Assembly: GCA_950106755.1 (NCBI GenBank)
Contig: CATNNA010000003.1
Location: 682,001 to 746,000 of the forward strand
Direction: 5' to 3'
Length of the DNA stretch: 64,000 nt
From: Climacium dendroides
Taxonomy: Eukaryota > Streptophyta > Bryopsida > Hypnales > Climaciaceae
This document shows, piece by piece, positions 35,001 through 45,448 of the stretch. The number at the start of each line of letters is the position of its first letter. The stretch's first letter is position 1. The position numbers and the translations under genes were made by a program. The notes beneath the pieces are model-generated. The model saw nothing but the letters and a program-made list of their open reading frames with translations, was not told the origin of the DNA and searched no databases.

Positions 35001-35612
35001 TCGTACGCGCTTTGGCTGCGGCATTCGTCTCTCTTTTAGATCGCTACCTCTCTTCTTTCCTAGCAGTACGTCCCATTTCCTCACACACACTCCTCGGTCT
35101 CAACCGAGTCGCTCAATGCACAAGTCCCGCAGTGCTCCCCTTCTCTCTCTCTCTCAATTTCCGCCTCGCTCAAGCACTCAATTCTTCCCTACTCCCTACG
35201 CCCATGTAAAGAAAACAAACGCTCTCAAACTTTGCACAATTCACACCCAAACACACTCAAATTGCAGACACAAACTCAAAACATTGAGAGCGCGCCAAGT
35301 ACGTTGGTGCTCTCAAGTGCAAATGACAGCCAAACCCTAAAACAATCTCTTTTATACCCTGAAAACCTAATCATTACTTTTTTTCGATTTTCCGGTCGCA
35401 AATCCTGGATCCGTTCCTCCGGTTATGGGACTAGACCAGATTCGTTTCCGATTTCCGTTCCACTCCATAATCCAGTTCATTCAGGGCTTATGTCTCTAGT
35501 CTTTTCAACTCTTGGTTTTTTTTTTTCTTCCATGCTAATCCGGGTCTACTTAATCCGGATTCCGTGTTACAAAACACAATAGAGAGAAAAATCAAAAAGT
35601 TAGGTTGCGACA
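32096..35612 (-). mobile_element. Family D solo LTR (D-1), complete, with target duplication
   Basis: A 3517-bp unit in minus orientation, TGTCGCAACC at 35612 to CTGCGACA at 32096, flanked by GAGAC (32091-32095) and AAGAC (35613-35617), four of five matching, inside the A-6 ORF, which resumes on the far side. It has its own TATA box (TATAAAAGA near 35355), a long leader, an ORF on the same strand (35024-33270), a second TATA (TATATAATTC near 33133) and about 1 kb to the end. This matches the family A layout with different sequence. Confidence 0.85.
33270..35024 (-). pseudogene. LTR-encoded coiled-coil protein, family D (D-1 copy)
   Basis: ATG at 35024 (MPQPKRVRNQVQ, strongly basic) follows a leader of roughly 330 bp after the TATA box. 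Regions in order: core with WTREIWKKIYDL, AANPKDGYAIEDCVN, ILHPEKPTQVTS and KRMDWAAFIQTMVNVLV, then YLFHLYKNQSLL; an acidic/basic linker (KKRSWAEEEEEEDDIP); coiled coil (34071-33700); KAKLFDEGIHKEPKPSGTR; and a Ser/Pro-rich tail (RNLSELSPI) near 33330. The core aligns with family A at NPK.G, ILHP.KP, MDWA..I and HLY..SLL. A frameshift near 34840, three stops (34326 and two near 34100-34150) and a break after 33571 disable it. The shared architecture despite low sequence identity argues that the protein, not only the DNA, has been conserved. Confidence 0.75.
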
Positions 35613-36475
35613 AAGACCCTCAAGCGGGTGTGTCGGAAGATAGCACTGATTGACCGAAACGCCAACTTCCGGAGGACGGATGTGCTGGTGGCGACGGAGA
35701 AGCAAAACACCCTCTTGATAGAGGAACAGAAGCGGTTGGTGACAGAGTTGGGGGCTTTACGAGTGGAAAAACGGACATTGCTGGATTGAATCCAAGAATC
35801 GGAATCCAAGTGCGTTAGATTGGAGAGCGATCTACGCACAACCTAGGAGACGGCCAGAGTCATAGGAGAGGACCACCGCTGGCAGATAGCGGCACTGTGC
35901 CAAGGTGTGGTCCGGCTTCAGAATTCCTTGGAAGTACCAACAGACTGCATCAACAAAGCCCGATTGTTCGAGGCCAACTTTGACACAACTGCCACCTCGA
36001 GCCGAGTACCCATCATCAAGTGTTTGCTGGAGCAGGCGAGACGGATGGACGCCTCCCGGGCCGATATGCAAGATATGATGGAGTATCTGGCTCCCGCAGA
36101 ATCAGATCCGATAACTCCTTCTTCCCCTTCCGCTCAGACCTTGGTGATTCTGGCAGGTAATGATCCGGAATCCAATGTTACAGAAGTATCACTGGTGATA
36201 CCTACTGGTCCGAGCCTTTCACCACCGCCGAGGAAGCCAAAAGGAGTGGATTGGGGTGCTATGGTACCCCAAGGAATTAAGGACCTCCTTCCGGTGACCC
36301 CACTCATTGACCTTACGGGTACTCCTCCGGAGATTCATGGGGGCCGGGCGATACAGTCTTCTCCCCGTCATAAGAAGACCCAGAAGGATTCTCGGGGAAG
36401 TTCGGAAGTTCCGATAGTTGGAACCCGGAGTGTACATAGGGACACCAACATCGTGGAAGTCCCGAGATGGGGAGC

Positions 36476-37213
36476 TGTCGCAACACAGGGTAAGTGAAAT
36501 TCCCTATTATGCTCATAAAAACCTCTTTAAAGCATAATAAAGTGACTCTAAAGATCAAACCCAAGAGACTCTGTGAAGTGTTTCGTGTTACTAGGTGTTT
36601 TGAGGAAAGTTTCCCAATTCCATTATTTTTTGTTATACTTCTCTCACCCTTTTTCCCAAATACCGGATGATTTCCTGATTCTCCTATAAACTAATCCGGT
36701 CCAGACTAACACTGACCCAAATCAAACTTAATTGACAACCTTCAAGAACCAAACCGGAATTCACACTTCCGACCAGATCTCGTACTACTTTAATCGAGGA
36801 CTTCCTTTCCTCAACTTCTATTGAGGTTCTGTTTGCCTCTGTCGGCACTTTAGAGGGATCTGCCACTTATTTTCAGAGAGGTAGACACTCCTCCTTTTCC
36901 GGTTTTTATAGTGATGGAAAATTCACTAACCCAATTTATTCTCCTATCCTAACAGGATCCGTTTTGATCTTTCACAACAAACTGGAAGTAATCTCAGCCT
37001 ATAGGTCACACAAAGATCCCCCGTACGACCCTCACTTACTACAACAACCTTACTATCTTTTGCAATCCGTGCAAAACAAAGGTGGCTACAAGTGCGTCTG
37101 CCCGTACCAACATAATCTAAAGTTCTTTCGTTTACTTCTTCAGATGGTGAGACCTCTCAAGTGATCAGAGGCTAATCTAGACATTCCATCTAGTAGCTCT
37201 AGCATAGTTTAAG
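36476..37213 (-). mobile_element. Family D LTR fragment (D-2)
   Basis: Begins TGTCGCAACACAGGG in the A-6 ORF and matches the first 750 bp of D-1, that is, its U5 end in minus orientation. It breaks off where LTR A-7 starts at 37214. No coding sequence. The 5 bp before it (GGAGC) cannot be paired with a second copy in the window. Confidence 0.75.
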
Positions 37214-37503
37214 TGTGGGAATGCGGTCCCACATGCTAGACCCATAATACTAGCATAGGACGGAAAAATTCAAAAAATTGTCTCCTTCAGAAGGAAAGTT
37301 TTTGAGTTCTCCTAGGAAGTTAGGGCAAATTAGGAAAACCGGATTTTCGGATTCAGAAATATTTCATTAGGGCTAAAAAACCTAAAATCCGGAACCCTAG
37401 AAAGTTCCGGAAATCGGATGACGGCGCCGGCCCTAAACCGGAAATCGGATCCGTACTAGGGATAGGGTTTTGCCGCCAAAACCTGTCCCGTACATCGGGT
37501 CCG

Positions 37504-37510
37504 TATAAGA
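37504..37510 (+). promoter_or_regulatory. Upstream TATA box (TATA1) of A-7
   Basis: TATAAGA is 290 bp from the LTR start and about 200 bp before the ORF ATG at 37707. The surrounding GTATAAGAAGAGGACTGTAG is nearly unchanged between copies. Confidence 0.5.
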
Positions 37511-37706
37511 AGAGGACTGTAGCCGGCCGCGGTCACACTTATCCTCTTTCTTTTGTTCTTCCGCCGGCGTATTCCGTTTTCCTCGCTTCGTTAGAATTCC
37601 GGTAGACTGAGGGACTGTGTGAGTTGCGATCGTGCAGGGGTTACCGGAGTCAAAGTTGTGAGCAGAGATTTAGGGAGAGATTGTGTGAGGATTGATCGTG
37701 AGCACA

Positions 37707-39809
37707 ATGACTTCTAGGGCAAGCCGGCGGAAGTTGAAGGACTTGCCTGAGGACTCAGAGGACGAGGCGCCGGCACCTGTACCTCGACCAAAGACCATCC
37801 CGGTGATGAAGGTGGTTCCAGAGGTTCCAACGGAGGAGGACCGGCTGGCGCGCCTACGAGAGCATCTCCGCAACATGGGGTGTGACGGACTCCTAGAAGT
37901 GCCGTGGGGGATCCAAGAGGAGAGTCTGGTTTCGGACATACTTCGTCCGGAAATTGGTATCTTGGATACCACCATTTGGGCGAAACCAAACCAATGGACG
38001 GTGAACACTTGGCGGGCCGTCTACAAGTTCCGAGAGGCGCCGGACAAGGTCATGGAGAAGAACCAGGAGGTGATGGAGGGAGAGTTCCGGGCGCCCGCCA
38101 ATCCGAAGGAAGGTAACCAGGTTTCCGACCTGGTGAATCCGGAGTACCGGGATGTGGTAGCGTTTCTCAACCCTATCCTCCATCCCACCAAGCCGCGGCG
38201 AGTAGTAGCAAAGGTAGCCTCCACCATCTTGGGGAGCCTCTAGGGAAAGATGATGATGGACTGGGCAGCCATCATCCACGAGCTAGTCGGAGACTTAGTA
38301 CGTGCCCTCCGGTCCGGAAAGAAGAGCCAGAGTCCTCTTCCGGCATATTTGTCTCATTTGTACGCCCACCACTCTCTGCTCAAGGCGAATGAGGAGAATG
38401 CGTACCAAGACCTAGTCCAACTTCAGTAGTACGGAGGAGAGGAGCCCTCGCCTCGAGATGGACCGGACGATGAGGACACTAAAGAAGAGGAGCCGGTCTC
38501 TCCACTAAAGAAGAGGAAACGGCGGAATAGGACGCTACCGGTAAGTCTGTCAAAGGAGCCTCCTACACCGGAACCACATGAAGAGGTTCAAGAAGTAAAG
38601 ATGGAGACCGGACCTGTTCCGAAGGGAGTCCAACCATCCTTGCAACTGGTTGGGCCGGTACGACCGCACACCGTCGCCACTCAGGCTGAGGTCGGACCCT
38701 CCCGGACCCGGATGATAGAGGTGGAAGAGAGGGATCGGACAACCATGCGATTGGGAGGGTCGCCCCTAGAAGACATCCAAGAGATGGCTCAACATTTGGT
38801 GTGGCGGGCAGACGATCTCTTCTAGATCTGCGAGAACTATGATGGAACCCTCAAACGAGTGTGCCGGAAGATGGCGCTAACCGACCGGAATGCCATTTTC
38901 CAGAGGACGGATGCATTGGTGGCAGCGGAGCAACAAAACAACCTCCTCATAGCAGAACAGAAGAATTTGGTAATAGAGCTGGGGGCGTTGCGCGTAGAAA
39001 ACCGGACGTTGCGAGACCAAGTCCGGAACTCAGAATCCCGTTGTGTGGATTTAGAAAGCACCATCCGCACTGCTAAGGAGACAGCCCGACTCACAGAAGA
39101 AGCTCATCGCCGGCAGATAGCGGCCTTATGCGAAAGCGTAGTTCAGCTCTGGAGCTCTCTAGAGGTCCCGGCAGACTACATCAACAAGGCCCGGCTGTTT
39201 GAAACTAACCTTGATGCAGCCGCCAGCTCAAGCCGGGTTCCTATCGTCAAATGCTTACTGGAGCAGGCAAGACGAATGGATACATCCCGGGCCGCGATGA
39301 GGGAGATGCCGGAGTACATTATGTCCACAGAGTTGGATCCGGCACCTCAATCTTCCCCGTCAGCGCAGACTTTGGTGGTTCCGGAAAGCAGCGATCCGGA
39401 ACGTATGGTTACGGAGGTCTCACCGGTGGTACCGGTGAATCCGGAACTTTCACCACTAGCCGGAAGACCAGAAGGAGTGGACTAGGGAGCAGTGGTACCT
39501 CCGGGAAGTGAAGACCTGCTGTCGGTGACTCCGACCATTGACCTGACGGGTGCTTCTCCGGAAGTTCACATCGGACGGACAATACAGTCTTCTCCGCGTC
39601 ATAAGAAGACTCAAAAGGATGCGAGAGGGAGTCCGGACACTCAGGTAGTCGGGACTAGAAGTGTAGACAGGGACACCAGTATTGTGGAAATTCCAAGGTG
39701 GGGCCAAAGGGGTCCGAATCTGTTTTCTCCAGAAGGTAGCCGGAAAGAAGTAAAGTTGGATCTTCTGAAGGACAATGTTCCTCCTAAAGATCCAGATTCA
39801 AAAGAATAG
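37707..39809 (+). pseudogene. LTR-encoded coiled-coil protein, family A (A-7 copy, best preserved)
   Basis: ATG at 37707 to TAG at 39807-39809, 700 codons, no frameshift, four premature stops, all TAG (38241, 38427, 38823, 39483). Approximate residue map: basic start 1-20; PTEEDRLARL near 50 and NMGCDGLLEVPWGI near 55-75; core 90-235 with NPEYRDVVAFLNPILHPTKP and D185-W186; basic patch KKRKRRNRT near 265-275 (possible nuclear localisation signal) inside an acidic linker; coiled coil 385-480; KARLFE near 494-499; SxR block; GVD-stop-GAV where the other copies have GVDWGAV; I611-D612-L613-T614; lysine-rich tail to 700. No signal peptide or membrane segment. The core resembles what I know as the plant transposon-associated domain family, but this is uncertain. 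This copy needs only four transitions to be explained as a recently dead gene. Confidence 0.8.
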
Positions 39810-39938
39810 TATACAGTAGTGTAGTATAATACCGGAGTCCGGCCGTCAAAGCCGTAAAAATAGGATCTAGAATCTTCCGGAAATCTAGCGAACCAATAGG
39901 AATGCTTTGTAGGATTTTTAGGATGACGTTAGTCTTAG

Positions 39939-39945
39939 TATAAGT
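39939..39945 (+). promoter_or_regulatory. Downstream TATA-like box (TATA2) of A-7
   Basis: TATAAGT lies about 130 bp after the ORF stop and about 970 bp before the LTR end. The same CTTAGTATAAGTAGG block is found in A-4 and A-8. Confidence 0.4.
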
Positions 39946-40911
39946 AGGATTTTTAATGACGTTTCTGGTCATTCACAACTATCTCATAGTTTCAGCATTG
40001 TACCTTTTGCGGAGTTTAATTCTAAAGGGTGTCGGAGTATCCAATCTTTTATCTTTCTTGTGTACAGTATATGTTTGTGAGAGGTGTGAGTCCGTTCTTG
40101 CGTTTCCGGGACTGAGAACTTACCTTGTATGGCAAGAGTCGATGTTGTGAGAGTATCCGGATGTATTAACTTGAGGGGGAGATCAATCGGATGGTTTCGG
40201 CAGTAAGGTTAGTGTAGTACTGCTCGGATGCCGGTATAGCCTGCGTGTAGGATATAGCCCTAAGGGAAAAGGGGTATCTGAGAGGCTGCTAGCAAACTTC
40301 CGTGTACGGAGGTATTGCCGGACGTGCCCGAATTCCGGATTGCCGAAATTCCACGTAGAACAGAGTTAAGCCCTGGCACAAGCCCAAGAAAGTACAGGAG
40401 AAACCAATCGGTTGACAGGAGGCTCAGTGTTTGGTTAAAAGTTAGAATGTCGTTGTAGTTCTTGACCGTCCCTGTGTGACCTAATCCGAAAGAACTTCCG
40501 GATTTGTGAGGCGACGGAACAGGAGGACACTTCCGGTCCATGAAGAGTTAGGTTGCTATTAGTATTAGAGAAAAAGAGAGACAGAGAGAGTGAAAGAGAG
40601 CGTGTTTCTAGACACAGTAAGCATCCGGACGGTGGATTTGGCCACTCGTCATCCAAACCCAGGGATCCCGGAAGGGACACTAAAACGGTTTTCCGGATCC
40701 TTCCGGAACCCACCAAGCACTAGTGTCCGGACTAGACCAAAAGTCCGGACTAAGCCAACGGAGAAAAAAATGAGTGCTTAGACCGGGATAGCCTATGAAA
40801 CTGTAATCCACAAGTCCTCGTGGGAATGATTCCGGAGCGGTTTACTCTAAAAAGGCCTTTGGTGTGAATTAAGGGCTAATTGAAGGAATACTGGTCCGAC
40901 TAATCGCTACA

Positions 40912-43128
40912 CACACAGACTCTCTAATTGGTTAGTTTACTACACCACAGCTTTACACTACCATGTAACTCTCCCAACACTTCTATTCACATACCTTTAG
41001 TAGTTATTTGTATTCTCGTTTTACAGACCGTAACCGGGATCCGCGTTTCCACAGATCTAACCTTAACTTCTAGTATTCACATCCGGTCCAGATCTCTACT
41101 CGTAACCATGTCGAGTTTAACCTCTTAACGAAGAGGGATCTGCTAATTGGGATTCAGGAAGGAAGCTTAACTCCTACCCTCCGATTTTAAAGTGTCAGAA
41201 GTTTCACTATGTGATCAAACTTTCAAAAATAAACTTTCAAATCCTACAAATGAGAAACAGACCGTCCTCACAATTGGAAAGGAAACGTAGTCGTGTCCAA
41301 CAGGTCACGAAAGCCGGTCTAATTCCTCCTAACCAATGCTACAACGACAGCCTACTGAGTTAGTCCTAAATCCGGTTTGAACTAGCGGGGAAGAGAGGGG
41401 AAACGAGCGCTACGGAGGTATGCTAACTCTTACTCTTTCCGGAGAGTAGTCCTCAATCTGTACTCCATTCCTAGTCCACACTAGAGATCCCTTCTGCCTC
41501 CATCCACACGCACTAATTCAATACTGGACCGGATAAACGCAGCATCCGGATACACCTTGTATCCACTTACACTCACTTTCCAACCTGGACTTCCAAAACA
41601 CGGACAAGTGTCAAGTACACACAACTATGATTTGTTTCAATCACGCCAAGAGCGAACTCCCAGGTACTCATGAATATAAGAAAATAAGATAAAGATGCAC
41701 ACCGGTACCAAACAAGTCCCGGATTTAAATACTAAACTACTCCCTCAAAATCCTAACCTAAAAGTAACGCTCCAGCCAATCAGGGCCCAACACGTTTCAT
41801 TCCCTTACTAATTTTTAGCCCTGTTGACTTTCACTCAAACTCCCACTACTTCCGCTAAAAGTAGATCTCAGATCCTATAATTACGGACCCGGTCACTTTC
41901 CAACTGCTAGTGGCCGTGTCACTCAAAAAGTAAACTTCCTAATTATTTACAACTATCCCAAAACTTCAGATTTTCACTACCCTATCCTCAGAAATTTACC
42001 CTACGTAACTTTTTAAGTTTTTAACTTCTTCATGGCCGGCTTCTTTCCGGTTCCGGTCTTCTATCCCTGGCGTACCTTACCCCGAGCGGCAAGCTTCTTC
42101 TTCTTGGATGCTGCAGCCTTGGTTGCCCGAGTCTCTGCCAGTGCTTGATCCGGATCAGAATACGGCTTCGAGTCTTCCTCAGTCCCGGATTCTTCATCCT
42201 TGTCCTCTTCTTCTTCTTCTTCTTCTTCCTCCTCGTCATCGTCTTCTAGAATCGTCCTCTTCTTCTATGTTGACATAAAGGGAGGCTTCTTCTTCTGCGT
42301 GGTTGGTGTGGGCGGAATATTGGCCCTAGCACTCTGAAGAGTGGTTTCCTCAATCGTTCTACCCTTCCCGGATCCTTGCCCCTGTGATCCGATCTTTCTT
42401 TCCTCCATTGACCCAGTTTTGCTTCCCAAAGCTAAGTTGAGTGGGGTGGAAGGAAATACCTTTTTTGTCTTTGCAGGAGGAGTTGGAGAAACTGGAGATA
42501 ACTCACTTAGGTCGATAAACTTGTTGCTTAGCCCTGGTTTGGGCACGTTCTTCTTTTCGGACGGTTCTGGTCCAGATCTCGTCTTTTCTTCAGTTGCGGC
42601 CTTCACCTCCTCCGATGGTTCCTTCGCCTTGCTTGCTGTCTCCACTTCTCTGGTCTTCTCTTCTTTAGCAGCCTCTATTGCTTGCGTTGCATTAAGAGCA
42701 ACGTCAGTTACTTCCCCTAGTAGGGAAGTCATTTCTCCCTTAGGCTCCGACCGGATGGAAGAGCTTGGCACGTCCTCCACCTTGTCCTTCGCTTGTACTT
42801 CTTCTTTGGTGACCGAAAGGGGTGTTGGTGCGAGTTCCGGTTCCGTTTCTGGTCCCTGATCCCGCTTTCTTCTGGTTTCCGGTTTCTAATAAAACTCACT
42901 TTGACCTACTCTTGACCTATCTATGACGTTTCCGGACTTACGGTTTCCGATTTCCGGTTACTTCTGTTAACACTGTTATCTATTCTAAAGTAACCCTATT
43001 CCGGTATCCAGTTCCTAACTACTTACGGTCTACTTTTTTAACGAAAAACGAAAAAAAATAGGGAGTAAAAAGCTCTATTCCCCTTATTTCCCTTCAAAAC
43101 CTAAAGACTGGATTCCCGTGCTCCCACA
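40912..43128 (-). mobile_element. Family B LTR, 5' part (B-2)
   Basis: A minus-strand LTR starting TGTGGGAGCACGGG at 43128 and matching B-1 until AGAGAGTCTGTGTG at 40912, where A-7 begins. The last 320 bp or so of the LTR is missing. It has inserted in, or recombined with, family A sequence (A-8 resumes at 43129 in mid-ORF). It contains the better preserved family B ORF. Confidence 0.75.
42013..42892 (-). pseudogene. Family B LTR ORF (B-2 copy)
   Basis: An open frame without a convincing ATG runs from a TAG near 42892 to TAA at 42013-42015 and has two internal stops. Composition: Glu/Lys/Ala-rich helical region (AIEAAKEEKTREVETASKAK), then KFIDLSELSPVSPTPPAKTK, a Thr/Pro-rich stretch, an acidic run (DDDEEEEEEEEDKDEESG) and a Lys-rich end (ASKKKKLAARGK). 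The IDLSELSP block is the best link to the family D tail (NLSELSPI) and the family A IDLT motif. Start and N-terminal domain are lost. The relation to the A and D proteins is inferred from position in the LTR and this motif. Confidence 0.45.
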
Positions 43129-44362
43129 CCACTCCTCTAATAAAGAAGTCCTGGAAACAGGTGACTCCACCGATAATGCCAATGGAAGATCCTCCCGCAC
43201 TAGAACAAGTGGAGGAGGGAACTCCAGCCCGGAAAGAAGAAGCCGGACCTTCTCAACAAGAGGCTGGACCTTCTCAACCGGAAGCTAGTCCCGCTCAGAC
43301 AGAGGTCGGGCCCTCCCAGACTAGACTTACGGAGGCAGAGGAGGAAGAGAGGACCGAGCTCCGACTAGGGGGGTCGCCCATGGACGACATTTCGAAACTG
43401 GCCCAACACATGGTGTGGCGAACAAAAGACATCATGAAGATTCTCTAAAACTATAAAGAGACTGTCAAACGGGTATGCCGGAAAATGGCACTGAAGGATG
43501 GACGCTTTGGTGGCAGTAGAGAAGCAAAACACCATCCTAATCAAGGAGCAAAAGAAGTCGGTGACGGAGGCGGGCGTTCTACGTATGGAAAACCGAACCT
43601 TGTCGGAACGAGCCCAAGGTTTGGAGAAGGAGTTGCGAAGGCCACAACCGTGGAGGAAGAACACCACCGGCAGATAGATGCCGGAGTATAACCCAGCTCC
43701 GGAGTTCCTTGGAAGTACCGGCGGACTACATCAAAAAGGCCCGATTGCTCGAAGCCAACTTCGACGTAGTTGTCAGCTCGAGCCGAGTGCCCATTGTCAA
43801 GTGTTTACTGGAGCATACAAGACGAATGGACGCATTGCGAGCCGAGATGCGGGACATGGTGGAGTATTTGGCCCTAGCAGAGCCAAATCCGGTAAATCCT
43901 CCTCCTTCCTCTCCCGTGTATGCCTTAACAGTTCCGGAAGGCAATATGCCGGAATCCGTTGTTACAGAAGTATCGCCGATGGTACCGCCTGTTCCGGAAC
44001 TTTCACCACCACCGAGGAGACCAGAAAGAGTGGATTGGGGTGCTATGGTACCAAAAGGTAGTGAGGACCTCCTCCTGGAGAATCCGATCATTGACCTTAC
44101 TGATACTCCTTTGGAGACTAAGGGGACTCGGTCGGCTCAATCTTCTCTTCGCCACAAACAGACCAGGAAGGATTCCCGAGGAAGTCCGGAAGTTCCGATA
44201 GTCGGAACCTAGAGTGTAGACAAAGGAACCAATATCACGGGAGGTCCGAGTGGGGGAGCAAGAGGCCTTGATGTGTTTTCTCCGGGGAGTAGCCAAAAAC
44301 AGATATACCTTGACCTGTTAAAGGACATTATCCCTCCGAAAGACAAGGATGCAGGGGAATAG
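43129..44362 (+). pseudogene. LTR-encoded coiled-coil protein, family A (A-8 copy, C-terminal half)
   Basis: Starts in the linker, which here has duplicated GPSQ-type repeats (AGPSQQEAGPSQPEAS). It continues into the coiled coil with a stop at about 43446 and a deletion/frameshift near 43490. It resumes with KARLLEANFDVVVSSSRV, RPERVDWGAMVPK and PIIDLTDTPLE and ends at TAG 44360-44362. The IDLT motif is intact. The frame break and missing N-terminus make it a pseudogene. Confidence 0.7.
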
Positions 44363-45448
44363 GAAGCAGCTTTGTATATACTTGCAAAATACCGGAGTCC
44401 AACCGAAGAGCCGGAAAAATAGGATCTAAGTAGATTACCGGAAATCTAGCGGACTAGTAGCAATATTTTGTGGGATTTTAAGGATGATGTGGGTTTTAGT
44501 ATAAGTCGGTTTTGATGGATCTTTGTAGTCATTCACATCTATCCCATTATTTTCAGTTTGTACCTTTTGAGCTTAATTCAAGTGTTTGGAGGCTTTCCAT
44601 TCTCTTCTTTCTTGTATTCGGTGTATGCTTGTGGGTGTGTAGGTCCATTCGTGCCTTTTCCAGATGCTGAGAACTTACCTTAAGTAGCAAGAGTAAACTT
44701 TGTGAGTGGTTTCCGGACATCACTGGATTGATGGGGAGATCGGCCGGATTGTTCCGACAGTAGTGTTAGTGTACTACCTGCCCAGATGCCGGTATAGCCT
44801 GAGGGTAGGATACGGCCTTAGGTGTGAGGGTATCTAAGAGGCTGCTAGCAGTTTCCGTGGACGAGAGTTTGTAAGACGTGCCCGAATTCCGGATACCGGA
44901 ATTCCCTAGAGATGGAGTCAAAGCCCCGATGCAACGCCCAAGAGAGTGCGAGGATATCCACCTGGTCGATGGGAGGCTCAATGTCGAGTTGATGCTAGAA
45001 TGTCGTTGTAGTCCTTGACCGTCCCTGCGTGACTTGGTCCGGTAAGCATTCCGGATTTGTGAGGAGACGGAATAGTAGGATACTTCCGGTCCCTGAGAGT
45101 TAAGTTAGCATTAGTAGTAGAGGTTGAGAGAGAGAGAGGGTGTGCGTTTCCGGACACGGTAAACATCCGGATGGTGGATCTAGCCACTTGTCACCTAAAC
45201 CCAGGGCTCTCAGAAGGGGCAAATGAACGGTTTCCGGACTTTTCCAGAACCCATTCGGCACTATCGGCCGGACCGGACCTCTGGTTAAGATTAATATGTA
45301 GGAGAAAGTGAAAACTTAGATCGAATTAGTCTAGAATCCATGAGCCTCGAGTCCTCGTGGGAACGATTCCGGAGCGGTTTACTCTAAGTGGGCCTTTAGT
45401 GAGAATTAAGGATTAATTGGAGGAATACTGGTCCGACTAATCACTACA
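43129..45448 (+). mobile_element. Family A LTR, 3' part (A-8)
   Basis: Plus-strand LTR beginning in the ORF linker at the B-2 junction and ending GACTAATCACTACA at 45448, after which single-copy-like AT-rich DNA starts. It is the rightmost member of the head-to-tail series. The GA microsatellite and CGTGGGAACGATTCCGG motif are present. Confidence 0.8.

Larger units (their letters stand above)
30441..36475 (+). mobile_element. Family A LTR (A-6), interrupted by D-1 and truncated by D-2
   Basis: A plus-strand LTR starting TGTGGAAATGTGATCCCACA with the twin hairpins, a TATAAGAGG box near 30748 and the ORF from 30951. D-1 (32096-35612) splits it in the coiled coil, and it stops at 36475 where D-2 begins. 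The downstream TATA and U5 are missing. Confidence 0.8.
30951..36475 (+). pseudogene. LTR-encoded coiled-coil protein, family A (A-6 copy, split)
   Basis: ATG at 30951 (MSSRASWRKLKDLPENSDKK). The frame stays open without indels to the D-1 insertion at 32095 but has several stops, typical of TGG to TAG/TGA, CAG to TAG and CGA to TGA changes. After D-1 it resumes at 35618 (TLKRVCRKIAL) and runs to 36475 with KARLFEANFDTTATSSRV, KGVDWGAMVPQ and LIDLTGTPPE, where D-2 cuts off the tail. The core Trp of the Asp-Trp motif is itself a stop here (GAT TGA). Clearly dead. Confidence 0.75.
37214..40911 (+). mobile_element. Family A LTR (A-7), complete unit with unmatched flanks
   Basis: A 3698-bp plus-strand unit from TGTGGGAATGCGG to GACTAATCGCTACA. 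It is full length and carries both TATA boxes (37504-37510 and 39939-39945) around the ORF. The left flank is family D (TTAAG) and the right flank family B (CACAC), so there is no target duplication. A clean solo-LTR insertion is therefore unlikely and recombination between two copies is more probable. Confidence 0.8.

Noticed and set aside
37707..39809. Amber codons in A-7 as programmed readthrough or recoding
   Set aside because: The stop positions differ between copies and correspond to CAG or TGG elsewhere, so they are mutations.
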